Shown here piece by piece: positions 55,654 through 64,000 of a stretch of DNA of 64,000 nucleotides. The notes under the pieces are model-generated. The model searched no databases and was not told the DNA's origin. It was given only the letters and a program-made list of their open reading frames with translations. Both the position numbers and the translations under genes were made by a program. Source of the DNA: Bin80 sp965215475 (GTDB lineage: Bacteria; Bacteroidota; Rhodothermia; Rhodothermales; Bin80); contig OZ244061.1 of NCBI GenBank assembly GCA_965215475.1, positions 2,914,001 to 2,978,000 on the forward strand. Reading direction: 5' to 3'. Numbering within the stretch: the first letter of the stretch is position 1; every line of letters starts with the position of its first letter.

Positions 55654-56472
55654 ATGAATAGTTTCAAAACTGTATTGCTGCTGGGCGGACTCAGTGGTAT
55701 GGTACTTGCAATTGGTGCTGCCCTTGGCGGACAAACAGGACTACTTCTTGCTTTCGTCATTGCGATTGCGATGAATTTTGGATCCTACTGGTTCTCAGAC
55801 AAAATTGTCCTGAGAATGTATCGTGCCGAGGAAGTAAGTCGTGATCATGAGCTCTATCGTATGACCGAGCGTTTGGCACAAAATGCGGAGCTCCCAATGC
55901 CGAGGGTATATATTATCCCAGATGACTCGCCAAATGCTTTTGCTACGGGCCGGAATCCCGAAAACGCTGCCGTTGCCGCTACTGAAGGATTAATTCGGAA
56001 TTTGAATTCGCAAGAATTGGAAGGTGTTATGGCACATGAGTTGGCGCATGTTCGAAATTGGGATATTCTGATCAGTTCCATTGCAGCCACGCTCGCAGCA
56101 ACCATTATCATGATCGCTCGGATGGCACAGTTCGCAATGATTTTTGGTGGAGGAGATCGGAGAGACAATATATTCAGCTTTTTAGCCACCTTGATTCTCG
56201 CCCCGATTGCCGCAATGCTGATTCAGTCGGCAATTTCTCGGTCGAGGGAGTTCGAGGCAGATCGTATCGGAGCGGATATAGCAGGCAGTCCCAGAGGGTT
56301 GGCTAGCGCGCTTGTGAAGATTGAAAATTTTCAATCAAAAGTGCCTTTGGATGCGAATCCTGCAACCGCCCATATGTTCATTATGATGCCGGCTTCGAGA
56401 AAAGGGGTCATGTCTTTGTTTAGCACTCATCCACCAACAGAGGAACGTGTTCGGAGATTGATTTCTTCATAA
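55654..56472 (+). CDS. htpX: Zinc metalloprotease HtpX
   Basis: A 272-residue inner-membrane M48 protease. Two N-terminal helices (residues 5-45) precede the zinc motif HELAHVRNWDIL (HExxH) and a second pair of helices. The third ligand Glu is in SREFEADRIGADIA. It degrades misfolded membrane proteins together with FtsH in E. coli. The length and the FATGRNPENAAVAAT motif are standard. Confidence 0.95.
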   Translation: MNSFKTVLLLGGLSGMVLAIGAALGGQTGLLLAFVIAIAMNFGSYWFSDKIVLRMYRAEEVSRDHELYRMTERLAQNAELPMPRVYIIPDDSPNAFATGRNPENAAVAATEGLIRNLNSQELEGVMAHELAHVRNWDILISSIAATLAATIIMIARMAQFAMIFGGGDRRDNIFSFLATLILAPIAAMLIQSAISRSREFEADRIGADIAGSPRGLASALVKIENFQSKVPLDANPATAHMFIMMPASRKGVMSLFSTHPPTEERVRRLISS

Positions 56473-56716
56473 CGCTAAAGATTTGATGTCCTGATCAGAG
56501 ATGAGATGGATCTTCAACGGGTGGCTTGGATTAGAGGATCTGTCTCATTCTCAGACTGCTCAGGTATGAGTGGGCGATCGTTTCCATTCATAAGTTATGG
56601 TATCTCCAAGGGAAAATATTGAATTCCTAGAGTGTATGAGCAAGATTTTGAGAGCCGCTCAAACAATTGCCTCTAAGTTTGCGTTGACGGCTCTCTTCCC
56701 TCAAAAGTTACAATCT

Positions 56717-59700
56717 ATGCATCAAATGAAATGGATTATTCCGATTATCCTCGTAGCTTTCGGATTCGGTTGTAGAAGCTCAGTGGGGCCTAATCCAGGT
56801 TCTGAAGAATATACTAGTATTGTCAGTGCATTCTATGCTGGAGTATCTGCAATGGAGGTAGGTGAAGATCTGCGTGCCAATGCCAAGTTGACACTGGTTA
56901 CAGAACTTGCTCCTGAAGAACCGGCTGCCTGGGCAAACCTGGCATTGATGGCTATGCGCCGCAATGAGCTGGATGTTGCATCGGAGCATTTGGATCGTGC
57001 ACTACAACTAGAGTCAGCCAATAGTGAGATCTTACTTTTAGCTGCAGCTCATGCGCGAATGATGGGAAGTGATTCTACACAGGTAGAGTATTTGCGCAGA
57101 GCCGTATCGGTGGATTCATTAAACACGCATGCACTCTTTGAACTGATTGAGCTGCTTGCTGCGGATTCGGATGAAAGCAGATTATTGATGAGTCAACTCG
57201 TGAATGCTTCTCCAAGAAATACCGCCGTATTACTCAAACGCCTCCAGCAATCAATTTTCCAAGCCGTCCTGGATCTTGAGTTGTTGGATGAGTTCAGTTC
57301 CTATACATGGGGAGAAGAGGTGAATGAACAAATTGAATTGATTAGGAATTCAGATCAAGAAGAGGATATTACAATCCAGATGACATTTCTGCGCAATATT
57401 TTGCTCAGTGAGCCGAAGTATCGACAAGATTTAGCTGAAGTACGGATATCAATTGAGCGAGTAGGGGATCCGGTCACACGATTTATACGATTAGAGAATC
57501 CTTCTTCGTCTCCTGCACCCAAAGATGATTCACTCGATTTTGTACTGGATCAGCAGCTAGCTGCTTTGGATTTATCGCAAGAATGGATCTCTGCGATTGC
57601 TCTAGGCAACGATGCGTTGCCTGCTATTTTTCATGCTGGGATGGATTCCGTAAAGACCCTCCGCGAAGAAGCGTGGGAAGCTCCTGGTGTGAGTGGCCAT
57701 GATGCAGGCTTGGGAGTAGATTATAATTTTGATTTCAGGACGGATCTGGTTCTAGCTGGTACCGAGGGTTTACTGGTCCTACGTCAGGATTCGCTCGAAC
57801 AATTTGAGGATGTAACCAGTGAATTGAATTTGAACACAACCATTACTGGTGCAGCTTATACAGGAGTCTGGGCGGCAGATATTGATTTGGAGGGAGATAT
57901 TGATCTGGTTCTAAACGATGCCGAAAACGGAATACTCACGCTTCGAAATAATGGAGATGGTACATTTGAGCTAGCAGAGTGGTTTGCAGTTGATTTGAGT
58001 ATTCATGCATTTGCGTGGTCGGACTTGGACCAAGATGGGGATCCGGATGCGGCGTTGATGGATTCTGAAGGAAGGTTAAGAGTGCTGGCAAACGAGCGAC
58101 AAGGCCAATTCATCCCCATGCCGACCCCCATTGATGATCTCATCCTTCTTGATGTAACCGTCTCCGACAGTAACAGTGATGGTAGGATCGAAATTCTGGC
58201 ACTTACCAATTCTGGACAAATTCTTCGTGTAACGTTGGGAAACGAGCCTGCGGTAGAAGTTTTATTCGAAATGGCTTTGAATGATGTTGATGCGCAGCTT
58301 CTTACCGGAGATCTAGATAATAACGGAGGAACGGATATAGTTGTGACCACCAGCGAGGAGTCTCAGATTCTCCTGCAAGATCAGGATGATGCATTTTATT
58401 CATACGGGAGAGGTTTAGCTTTGGAAACGTTTGCATTGAGTGCAACACGGTTTGCAGGTCAACTGGAAATGATCGGTCTAAGTGCAGATCTTCGTCAGCC
58501 AGTCCGCTATGGGATCTTGACTTCAAAAGGATATCACTGGAAACAAATTCAACCCCGGGCTGCACAGGCGGTCGGGGATCAACGCATTAACTCGTTTGGT
58601 ATTGGTGGAGAGGTTGAAATCCGCGCTGGACTTTTATATCAGAAGCAGCCGATCACTCAACCCATCATACATTTCGGGCTTGGAGAACAGACGCTTGCGG
58701 ATGTTGCACGTATTACATGGCCCAATGGATCAGTGCAAGCGGAATTTGATCTGTTGTCGGATGAAATTGTGAGTGCAACTCAGCGTCTTAAGGGGTCCTG
58801 TCCATGGCTCTTTACCTGGAATGGTGAAGAAGTGACATTTGTTACAGATTTTATCTGGCGTTCTCCTCTAGGACTTCGGATCAATGCACAAGAGACTGCC
58901 GGGGTGATGACTACAGAAGATTGGGTAAAGATCCGGGGAGATCAACTGAAACCCAGAAATGGGGTCTATGATGTACGGATCACCGCAGAATTATGGGAGA
59001 CCCATTTTTTTGATCATATATCTCTGATGGTCGTGGATCACCCAGTGGGTACAGAGATCTTCGTGGATGAACGATTTGCCTTCCCTCCACCGGAACTGAA
59101 AATTCATTTGACCTCGGAACTCATGCCGATTGCAGGAGCGTGGAATGATCAAGGTCAAGATATATTGGAAACCGTTCTCGTCCAAGATGAGCGTTATGCG
59201 GATTTCTTTGGACGTGGTGATTATCAGGGGATTACCAGAGATCACTACATAGAAGTGGAGATCCATGAAGAGACGTCACAGGATGCATGGCTTATTGCCA
59301 GAGGGTGGATTCGGCCTACAGATAGTTCAATCAATGTCGCGATCAGTCAAGGGGATCATGCCCCTCCGAGTGGATTACGTTTGGAAGCACAATTGCCGGA
59401 TGGGTCTTGGCAAATAGTACACCCGAATCTGGGGTTCCCAAGTGGGAAATCTAAGACTGTTTTGATTGATTTGGCACCAGTAGCAAGGAGCTCTGGTACT
59501 CAGAGACTGCGGTTACATACGAACATGGAGATCTACTGGGATGCATTATATACAGCCGCGAAGTTGGATGACTCGGGTTTACAAGTGGCACATATACTTC
59601 CAGAACATGCAGATCTGCAGTATCGTGGCTTTTCGGTCGTACATGAGAACGACCGCTCATCTCCCGAACTGCCCGTCTACGATACTTTGAGTGGTACCGC

Positions 59701-60100
59701 TCAGATATGGCGTGATCTTGAGGGATATCATACCCGTTTTGGAGATATCTTGCCTCTTTTAGAGCAGGTAGATGACCGCTATGTCATCATGAATGCAGGT
59801 GATGAGATGCTGTTAAAGTTTACCGAGGTGAATTCGGGAGCAACGGATCAGGTGAGAGATTTTGTTCTCATTGGGGATGGTTGGGTAAAAGATGGAGATT
59901 ACAATACCACTTTTTCCAGAACCCTTCGCCCACTACCCTCACACTCGGATCCCACGTATGATGAGATTCCTGGACGATTAAATGAGGATCCCGTGTACCT
60001 GCGCCATTCCTCAGACTGGTTGCACTATCACACCAGATATGTTTCACCGGAGAATCATGCAAGAGGGCTCATGTTTCGAAACGAGAGGGAGCTTCCGTAA
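56717..60100 (+). CDS. CRTAC1-type lipoprotein with TPR, FG-GAP and ASPIC/UnbV domains
   Basis: A lipoprotein of about 1127 residues with a signal and lipobox AFGFGC; ATG 56717 or 56726 is preferred to a frame opening at 56597. TPR-like helices lie at about residues 60-150 (AAWANLALMAMRRNELDVAS). FG-GAP-type repeats follow (DIDLEGDIDLVLND, DLDQDGDPDAALMD, DLDNNGGTDIVV), with Dx[D/N]xDG calcium loops. An ASPIC/UnbV domain follows near 58600-58760 (IGGEVEIRAGLL, HFGLGEQTLADV, ITWPNGS). The C-terminal 430 residues are beta-rich and not recognised. It is probably surface- or periplasm-exposed and calcium-binding. Confidence 0.85.
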   Translation: MHQMKWIIPIILVAFGFGCRSSVGPNPGSEEYTSIVSAFYAGVSAMEVGEDLRANAKLTLVTELAPEEPAAWANLALMAMRRNELDVASEHLDRALQLESANSEILLLAAAHARMMGSDSTQVEYLRRAVSVDSLNTHALFELIELLAADSDESRLLMSQLVNASPRNTAVLLKRLQQSIFQAVLDLELLDEFSSYTWGEEVNEQIELIRNSDQEEDITIQMTFLRNILLSEPKYRQDLAEVRISIERVGDPVTRFIRLENPSSSPAPKDDSLDFVLDQQLAALDLSQEWISAIALGNDALPAIFHAGMDSVKTLREEAWEAPGVSGHDAGLGVDYNFDFRTDLVLAGTEGLLVLRQDSLEQFEDVTSELNLNTTITGAAYTGVWAADIDLEGDIDLVLNDAENGILTLRNNGDGTFELAEWFAVDLSIHAFAWSDLDQDGDPDAALMDSEGRLRVLANERQGQFIPMPTPIDDLILLDVTVSDSNSDGRIEILALTNSGQILRVTLGNEPAVEVLFEMALNDVDAQLLTGDLDNNGGTDIVVTTSEESQILLQDQDDAFYSYGRGLALETFALSATRFAGQLEMIGLSADLRQPVRYGILTSKGYHWKQIQPRAAQAVGDQRINSFGIGGEVEIRAGLLYQKQPITQPIIHFGLGEQTLADVARITWPNGSVQAEFDLLSDEIVSATQRLKGSCPWLFTWNGEEVTFVTDFIWRSPLGLRINAQETAGVMTTEDWVKIRGDQLKPRNGVYDVRITAELWETHFFDHISLMVVDHPVGTEIFVDERFAFPPPELKIHLTSELMPIAGAWNDQGQDILETVLVQDERYADFFGRGDYQGITRDHYIEVEIHEETSQDAWLIARGWIRPTDSSINVAISQGDHAPPSGLRLEAQLPDGSWQIVHPNLGFPSGKSKTVLIDLAPVARSSGTQRLRLHTNMEIYWDALYTAAKLDDSGLQVAHILPEHADLQYRGFSVVHENDRSSPELPVYDTLSGTAQIWRDLEGYHTRFGDILPLLEQVDDRYVIMNAGDEMLLKFTEVNSGATDQVRDFVLIGDGWVKDGDYNTTFSRTLRPLPSHSDPTYDEIPGRLNEDPVYLRHSSDWLHYHTRYVSPENHARGLMFRNERELP

Positions 60101-60329
60101 TCTTAATTCGTAAAGATGCTACGAAGATCAGTTCGGGATTTTCGGTCGCTCGTGTATGTGGTTTCGAGTTTGATTGAATAGATTGTGTATCATAGGCATC
60201 GTGATGAACCTCTATTCTTATAGTCGAGGAAGGAAGATGTATTGTTGCTTGGTTATGTGATGATCATGGCTAAACGAAGCTTTCTGCCCTATATTAAATA
60301 CGAACACTATCGCAAGAAAAAACACTCAC

Positions 60330-61490
60330 ATGCCTCTTACTGATTTACGTAGTCAAGCCACGATCAAAACAGGGAATGATTTGATCTCCCATTTGAAATC
60401 CTTTGAATTGAGCCCCAAATTTTCTGCGGGGATTTGGTTCTTTAGCCCGGCGAATTCAAGATTTCATGCCAATTACACTCCGTATGAATCGATTGAGGCT
60501 CGACTGGAGATCGCGGCATCATTGAAAGATTATGGCTTGCATGCTTTGGAAGCCCATTTCCCGAACGAAATTCACGAGGGAAACCTATCTCTTTGGAAAA
60601 GTTTTATCCAAGATACCGGGATCCGTCTATTGACGGTCATCCCGCAGCTTTTCTATGATCCAGAATTCGAATTTGGTTCTCTTTCAAATCCGGACGATGA
60701 GATACGTCAGATGGCGATGAAAAGAACTGCACAGTCCTTACGTTTGGGGAAGGAATTGGGATGTGATTTTTCGGTCGTATGGCCGGGGATTGATGGGTAT
60801 GAAAACCCATTTGGTATCCACATGGCTCATATGCGTCATAGATTTGCTGAGGGATTGGCCGAGGCGTTAGATACAGCCCCAGGTACCCGGATTGCGTTTG
60901 AGCCGAAGCCATACGAGCCAAGAGGACGAATTCTGTATAGCTTAACACCCGAAGGCGTACTCCTTGGCAAGCAGGTCGAGGAAATGCTGGAGCATCCTGC
61001 CAATCGAAAGCTGCTTGAAGAGGGCCATAAACTGGTTTGTATGAATCCTGAAATTGGACACCTTCTTATGGGGTTTGAAGACATTTCCTACGCTTTGAGC
61101 TGGCCATTATCTGAGGGACGTCTGGCACATACGCACTGGAATAGCCAGCCGTTGGGGAATTACGACCAGGACCTGAATGTCGGTCTAATATCACCTGAGC
61201 AAATGGAGGCTGGCCTTTATACTTTAAAGATGCATGGGTATGAAGGATGGTATGGCCTGGATATTAATCCAGAGCGCATGCCAGTTGATGTGGCACTTAA
61301 GATTTCAATGGACGCCTTGCGCGCGGCCTGTGACCGTATAAATGATCTTGACCATGAACTCATTGTTGAGGCGGTGGAGGCACCAGATCAGCACAGAGGG
61401 TTTCTTGAGGCCTATATGGTGCGTGCAAGGGCTCCACGAAACACAGTCCTTCCTCCACTCAGGGATACGTTATCTTCATCGCGTAAATAA
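60330..61490 (+). CDS. Xylose isomerase-like TIM-barrel protein
   Basis: A 386-residue AP-endonuclease-2/sugar-isomerase-type TIM barrel. Motifs include ALEAHFPNEIHEG, SVVWPGIDGYENPF, a metal-site-like AFEPKPYEPRG and GLDINPER. The His/Glu/Asp cluster fits a divalent-metal sugar isomerase or epimerase. It is not a canonical xylA (several family loops differ). The substrate is not deducible. No sugar operon surrounds it. Confidence 0.75.
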   Translation: MPLTDLRSQATIKTGNDLISHLKSFELSPKFSAGIWFFSPANSRFHANYTPYESIEARLEIAASLKDYGLHALEAHFPNEIHEGNLSLWKSFIQDTGIRLLTVIPQLFYDPEFEFGSLSNPDDEIRQMAMKRTAQSLRLGKELGCDFSVVWPGIDGYENPFGIHMAHMRHRFAEGLAEALDTAPGTRIAFEPKPYEPRGRILYSLTPEGVLLGKQVEEMLEHPANRKLLEEGHKLVCMNPEIGHLLMGFEDISYALSWPLSEGRLAHTHWNSQPLGNYDQDLNVGLISPEQMEAGLYTLKMHGYEGWYGLDINPERMPVDVALKISMDALRAACDRINDLDHELIVEAVEAPDQHRGFLEAYMVRARAPRNTVLPPLRDTLSSSRK

Positions 61491-61510
61491 TTCCCTCTTG
61501 TGGGTGCGTC

Positions 61511-61894
61511 TTAGTTCCCCCAAGCTCTTAGGTCAAATTTGGGAATCTCCACCAACAATTTATGACCACTTTTTGTCTCCATCGTGTAATTACCCTCCAT
61601 GCTTCCCTCAAATGAATTGAGAATACAGAAACTGTTATAATGGTAGGATTCCCCAGGATGAATGAGAGGCTGTTTTCCAACGACACCACGCCCCTCTACT
61701 TCTTTGGGAGCCTGATCTTTTTCTTGGATATTCCAGTATCTCCGAAGTAGTCGGACGGAGTTACGTCTATTGTTCGTGATCAATACAAAGTAGGCAAATA
61801 CAAATCTCTTCTGAAAATAACTTGATTCTGCGTCAAGATAGACAGGTGCCACCGTGACCGAAATTTCTTCCGTGACCGAAGTGTAATGGATCAT
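61511..61894 (-). CDS. apaG: ApaG domain protein
   Basis: A 127-residue ApaG protein: VTVAPVYLDAESSYFQKRFV, then FVLITNNRRNSVRLLRRYWN, and the GVVGKQPLIHPGESYHYNSF core with EGNYTM. The fold is an immunoglobulin-like beta-sandwich. The cellular role is poorly understood (linked to diadenosine tetraphosphate or metal effects in enterobacteria). It is convergent with the isomerase-like gene and divergent from the oxidoreductase gene. Confidence 0.93.
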   Translation of the reverse strand: MIHYTSVTEEISVTVAPVYLDAESSYFQKRFVFAYFVLITNNRRNSVRLLRRYWNIQEKDQAPKEVEGRGVVGKQPLIHPGESYHYNSFCILNSFEGSMEGNYTMETKSGHKLLVEIPKFDLRAWGN

Positions 61895-62341
61895 GTTAAT
61901 CTACGTCAAGGAAGGTTTAAAAAATCGTTGAGGACATATTATAAGGTATGAAATCTTGTACGGAAACTGGTTCACACGAAACGTTTTTACAATGTTGTGG
62001 GTACACGGCGAAGATAAAAGGGAGATTACAAGTGGCCAAGAAGAATTTCACACCCCGGCTCTCACAGAATCGAAAAAGGTGTGTTTACTCTCACTGATTG
62101 CAAGATCAATCCACAACCGTGATTTGGTGCTGTAGATTGTAACCCAAAGATAGAATCTTGTTCTCGGATATGAAGATTGATATTTTTCTCTCATGCGAGG
62201 CAATGTTGCGACCAGGAAAACATTCAGCAATAACATCCAGAGTGCACGATCACTACAGTATATTGGCCAAAACAGGTGAAGATCAAAGTCGTTGAACAGG
62301 TAAGAAGTTTGGCACCGGGACGAATTTGAAAGAATTGCAAA
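61895..62341. other. Divergent intergenic region, apaG and oxidoreductase leaders
   Basis: No gene or clear promoter motif is visible over 447 bp. Minus-strand frames of about 100 codons overlap the start of the oxidoreductase gene and are shadows. Confidence 0.3.
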
Positions 62342-64000
62342 ATGATGGGGGATGATAGCATAAATAATACTGCAACCGAAACAAAGTCTGTAAAATCTCT
62401 TAGTGAAGCGACCGTGCTTTTTGCAGGTGACTCGGGTGATGGGATGCAACTGACGGGGTCCCAGTTCACTTTAGCTACGGCATTTGCAAAGAATGACTTG
62501 GCAACCCTACCGGATTTTCCAGCGGAAATCCGTGCTCCAGCGGGGACCACCTATGGGGTCAGTGGTTATCAACTCCACTTTGGTTCGGTCAATGTTCGGA
62601 CTCCGGGTGATGAAGTTGATCTGCTTGTAGCGATGAATCCGGCTGCGCTAAAAGTCAACCTGTCCCGTGTACGGCGAGGTGGGGCGATCGTGATCAATGT
62701 GAATGCATTCAAAGCTCATAATCTGAAACTCGCAGGATATGGGGATACCAACCCCTTGGAAGATGAAGACTTGAGGAAGAACTACCGGGTGTTTGAGGTT
62801 GAATTGTCAAGAATGACAGAAGAGGCACTCAAGGACTATGGTCTAGACAAAAAAGTTGTTGATCGCAGCAAGAATATGTTTGCGCTGGGATTGACGCTGT
62901 GGCTATACTCACGTCCAATTGAACCTGCAATTGACTGGTTGTCTCACAAATTTTCCAGTCGCCCCGAACTTTTGAATGCAAACATACATGTATTGAAGAA
63001 AGGATTTCACTATGGGGAAACGACAGAAGACTTTCTTATTCAATATGAAGTTGCCCCCGCACGGCTTGAGCCGGGAATTTATCGTGCGATCCGTGGTGTA
63101 GAGTCTCTTGCTCTGGGATTGGTTGCCGCCAGCAATAAGAGCAAGTTAGATCTGTTTTACAGCAGTTATCCGATCACCCCGGCATCGGATCTACTTCATC
63201 AGTTGAGCAGGCATAAAAATTTCGGTGTAAAAACTTTTCAGGCTGAGGATGAAATTGCGGCAATCGGTGCAACAATTGGGGCTAGTTTTGGAGGAAATCT
63301 TGGAGTCTGTGCTACTAGTGGACCTGGATTGACACTCAAGGCCGAAGGAATTGGGTTGGCAGTAATGATGGAGCTGCCTATGGTAATCATTAATGTTCAG
63401 CGGGGGGGGCCATCCACGGGGTTACCAACGAAGACGGAGCAAAGTGATCTTCTTCAGGCTATGTATGGTCGTAATGGGGAAGCGCCATTGCCCATTATTG
63501 CTGCGTCAACCCCGGGAGATTGTTTTCATGCAGCCTATGAAGCATGTCGAATTGCGGTGCGACATATGACTCCCGTAATTTTATTAGCTGACGGATATGT
63601 AGCAAATGGTTCCGAGCCATGGCGGATTCCCTCCACCAAAGATTTGAAAGATTTCTCAGTCTCTTTTGCCCAAGATTTCAATCAAGTGATAGGAGAGAAG
63701 AAGACATTTCTTCCGTATTTGCGCGAAGAGGAGACTCTTTCAAGGCCATGGGCAAAACCGGGCACGCCGGATTTACAGCATCGATTAGGTGGCCTAGAAA
63801 AGCAACACGAGACAGGGGAAGTTTCGTATGATCCAGAGAATCACCAATTCATGACCAACCTCCGAGCGGAGAAGGTGATGAGGGTTGCGGAATTTATTTC
63901 GCCGATTAAGATCTATGGTGATCCGGAAGGAGATATTCTTATTATTGGATGGGGATCAACGGAGGGTGCGATCAAGACGGCAGTAGATCGCTTGCGTGGC
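62342..64000 (+). CDS. korA: 2-oxoacid:ferredoxin oxidoreductase, alpha subunit with fused gamma domain (partial)
   Basis: The frame is open from ATG 62342 (or 62345) to the window edge, 553 codons, with no stop. The N-terminal gamma domain (ATVLFAGDSGDGMQLTGSQF, then VAMNPAALKV) precedes the alpha pyrimidine-binding domain (YSSYPITPASDLLH, AEDEIAAIGATIGASFGGN, ATSGPGLTLKAEGIGLAV). This is the usual fused gamma-alpha layout of KorA-type 2-oxoglutarate:ferredoxin oxidoreductase. The thiamine pyrophosphate-binding beta gene is expected just beyond the window. 2-Oxoglutarate is the likeliest substrate; pyruvate or branched 2-oxo acids are possible. Confidence 0.9.
   Translation, partial: MMGDDSINNTATETKSVKSLSEATVLFAGDSGDGMQLTGSQFTLATAFAKNDLATLPDFPAEIRAPAGTTYGVSGYQLHFGSVNVRTPGDEVDLLVAMNPAALKVNLSRVRRGGAIVINVNAFKAHNLKLAGYGDTNPLEDEDLRKNYRVFEVELSRMTEEALKDYGLDKKVVDRSKNMFALGLTLWLYSRPIEPAIDWLSHKFSSRPELLNANIHVLKKGFHYGETTEDFLIQYEVAPARLEPGIYRAIRGVESLALGLVAASNKSKLDLFYSSYPITPASDLLHQLSRHKNFGVKTFQAEDEIAAIGATIGASFGGNLGVCATSGPGLTLKAEGIGLAVMMELPMVIINVQRGGPSTGLPTKTEQSDLLQAMYGRNGEAPLPIIAASTPGDCFHAAYEACRIAVRHMTPVILLADGYVANGSEPWRIPSTKDLKDFSVSFAQDFNQVIGEKKTFLPYLREEETLSRPWAKPGTPDLQHRLGGLEKQHETGEVSYDPENHQFMTNLRAEKVMRVAEFISPIKIYGDPEGDILIIGWGSTEGAIKTAVDRLRG

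Overview
The window reads as chromosomal DNA of a Gram-negative member of the Bacteroidota/Rhodothermota/Balneolota group, most likely Rhodothermota-like. The evidence is a TonB-dependent receptor with an N-terminal carboxypeptidase-regulatory domain followed by a DUF4249 lipoprotein, a DUF2723 (GT117) membrane protein, a CxxC-less Mrp of the Bacteroidota type, an MtaB/YbeY pair with Bacteroidota-type motifs, and a decayed gene whose end is a recognisable type IX secretion (T9SS) C-terminal sorting domain. No rRNA, tRNA or CRISPR array was found. Most of the window has moderate GC content. The exception is a GC-rich block inside one giant surface-protein gene (about 13.1-17.0 kb).

Layout. 0-6 kb: end of sucD, engB, mrp and a NifU-like scaffold gene, an outer-membrane barrel gene, a T9SS-sorted pseudogene and an ammonium transporter. 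6.4-11.4 kb: a minus-strand partner-switching operon (PP2C phosphatase, HATPase kinase, STAS antagonist) and a DUF58 gene. 11.9-17.0 kb: a 1694-residue Calx-beta autotransporter-like protein. 17.6-28.5 kb: pyrR-pyrB, TonB receptor plus DUF4249, pckA, acyl-CoA synthetase, ilvE and a family 2 glycosyltransferase. 28.5-35.3 kb: an accessory, defence-like and mobile region with a broken TrlF-family PHP/AAA ATPase gene, an overlapping AlbA_2 (Schlafen-type) gene, a decayed HNH nuclease and a frameshifted TnpB gene. The TnpB gene lies between perfect 24-bp terminal inverted repeats with an 8-bp target duplication. 35.4-39.4 kb: a small membrane protein and a minus-strand htrA-lipoprotein-MoxR operon. 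39.7-48.5 kb: galK, an IS110-like fragment, a DapA-like aldolase coupled to a kinase/M23/aminotransferase triple fusion, an FKBP, an aminopeptidase P and mtaB. 48.7-64.0 kb: DUF2723, a hypothetical gene, ybeY, a membrane-anchored methyltransferase-like protein, an SPL-type radical SAM protein, htpX, a CRTAC1-type lipoprotein, a xylose-isomerase-like protein, apaG and the start of a 2-oxoacid:ferredoxin oxidoreductase alpha gene that runs off the edge.

How it works together. The housekeeping genes point to a TCA-cycle organism with PEP carboxykinase and ferredoxin-linked 2-oxoacid oxidation. Secreted and outer-membrane genes are abundant. The least ordinary parts are the TnpB gene in a TIR/TSD element, the adjacent graveyard of defence-like genes, a 60-nt dispersed hairpin repeat with two copies, and the putative hydroxylysine-type kinase/phospho-lyase fusion beside an aldolase. 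All assignments come from reading motifs in the sequence; no database search was run.
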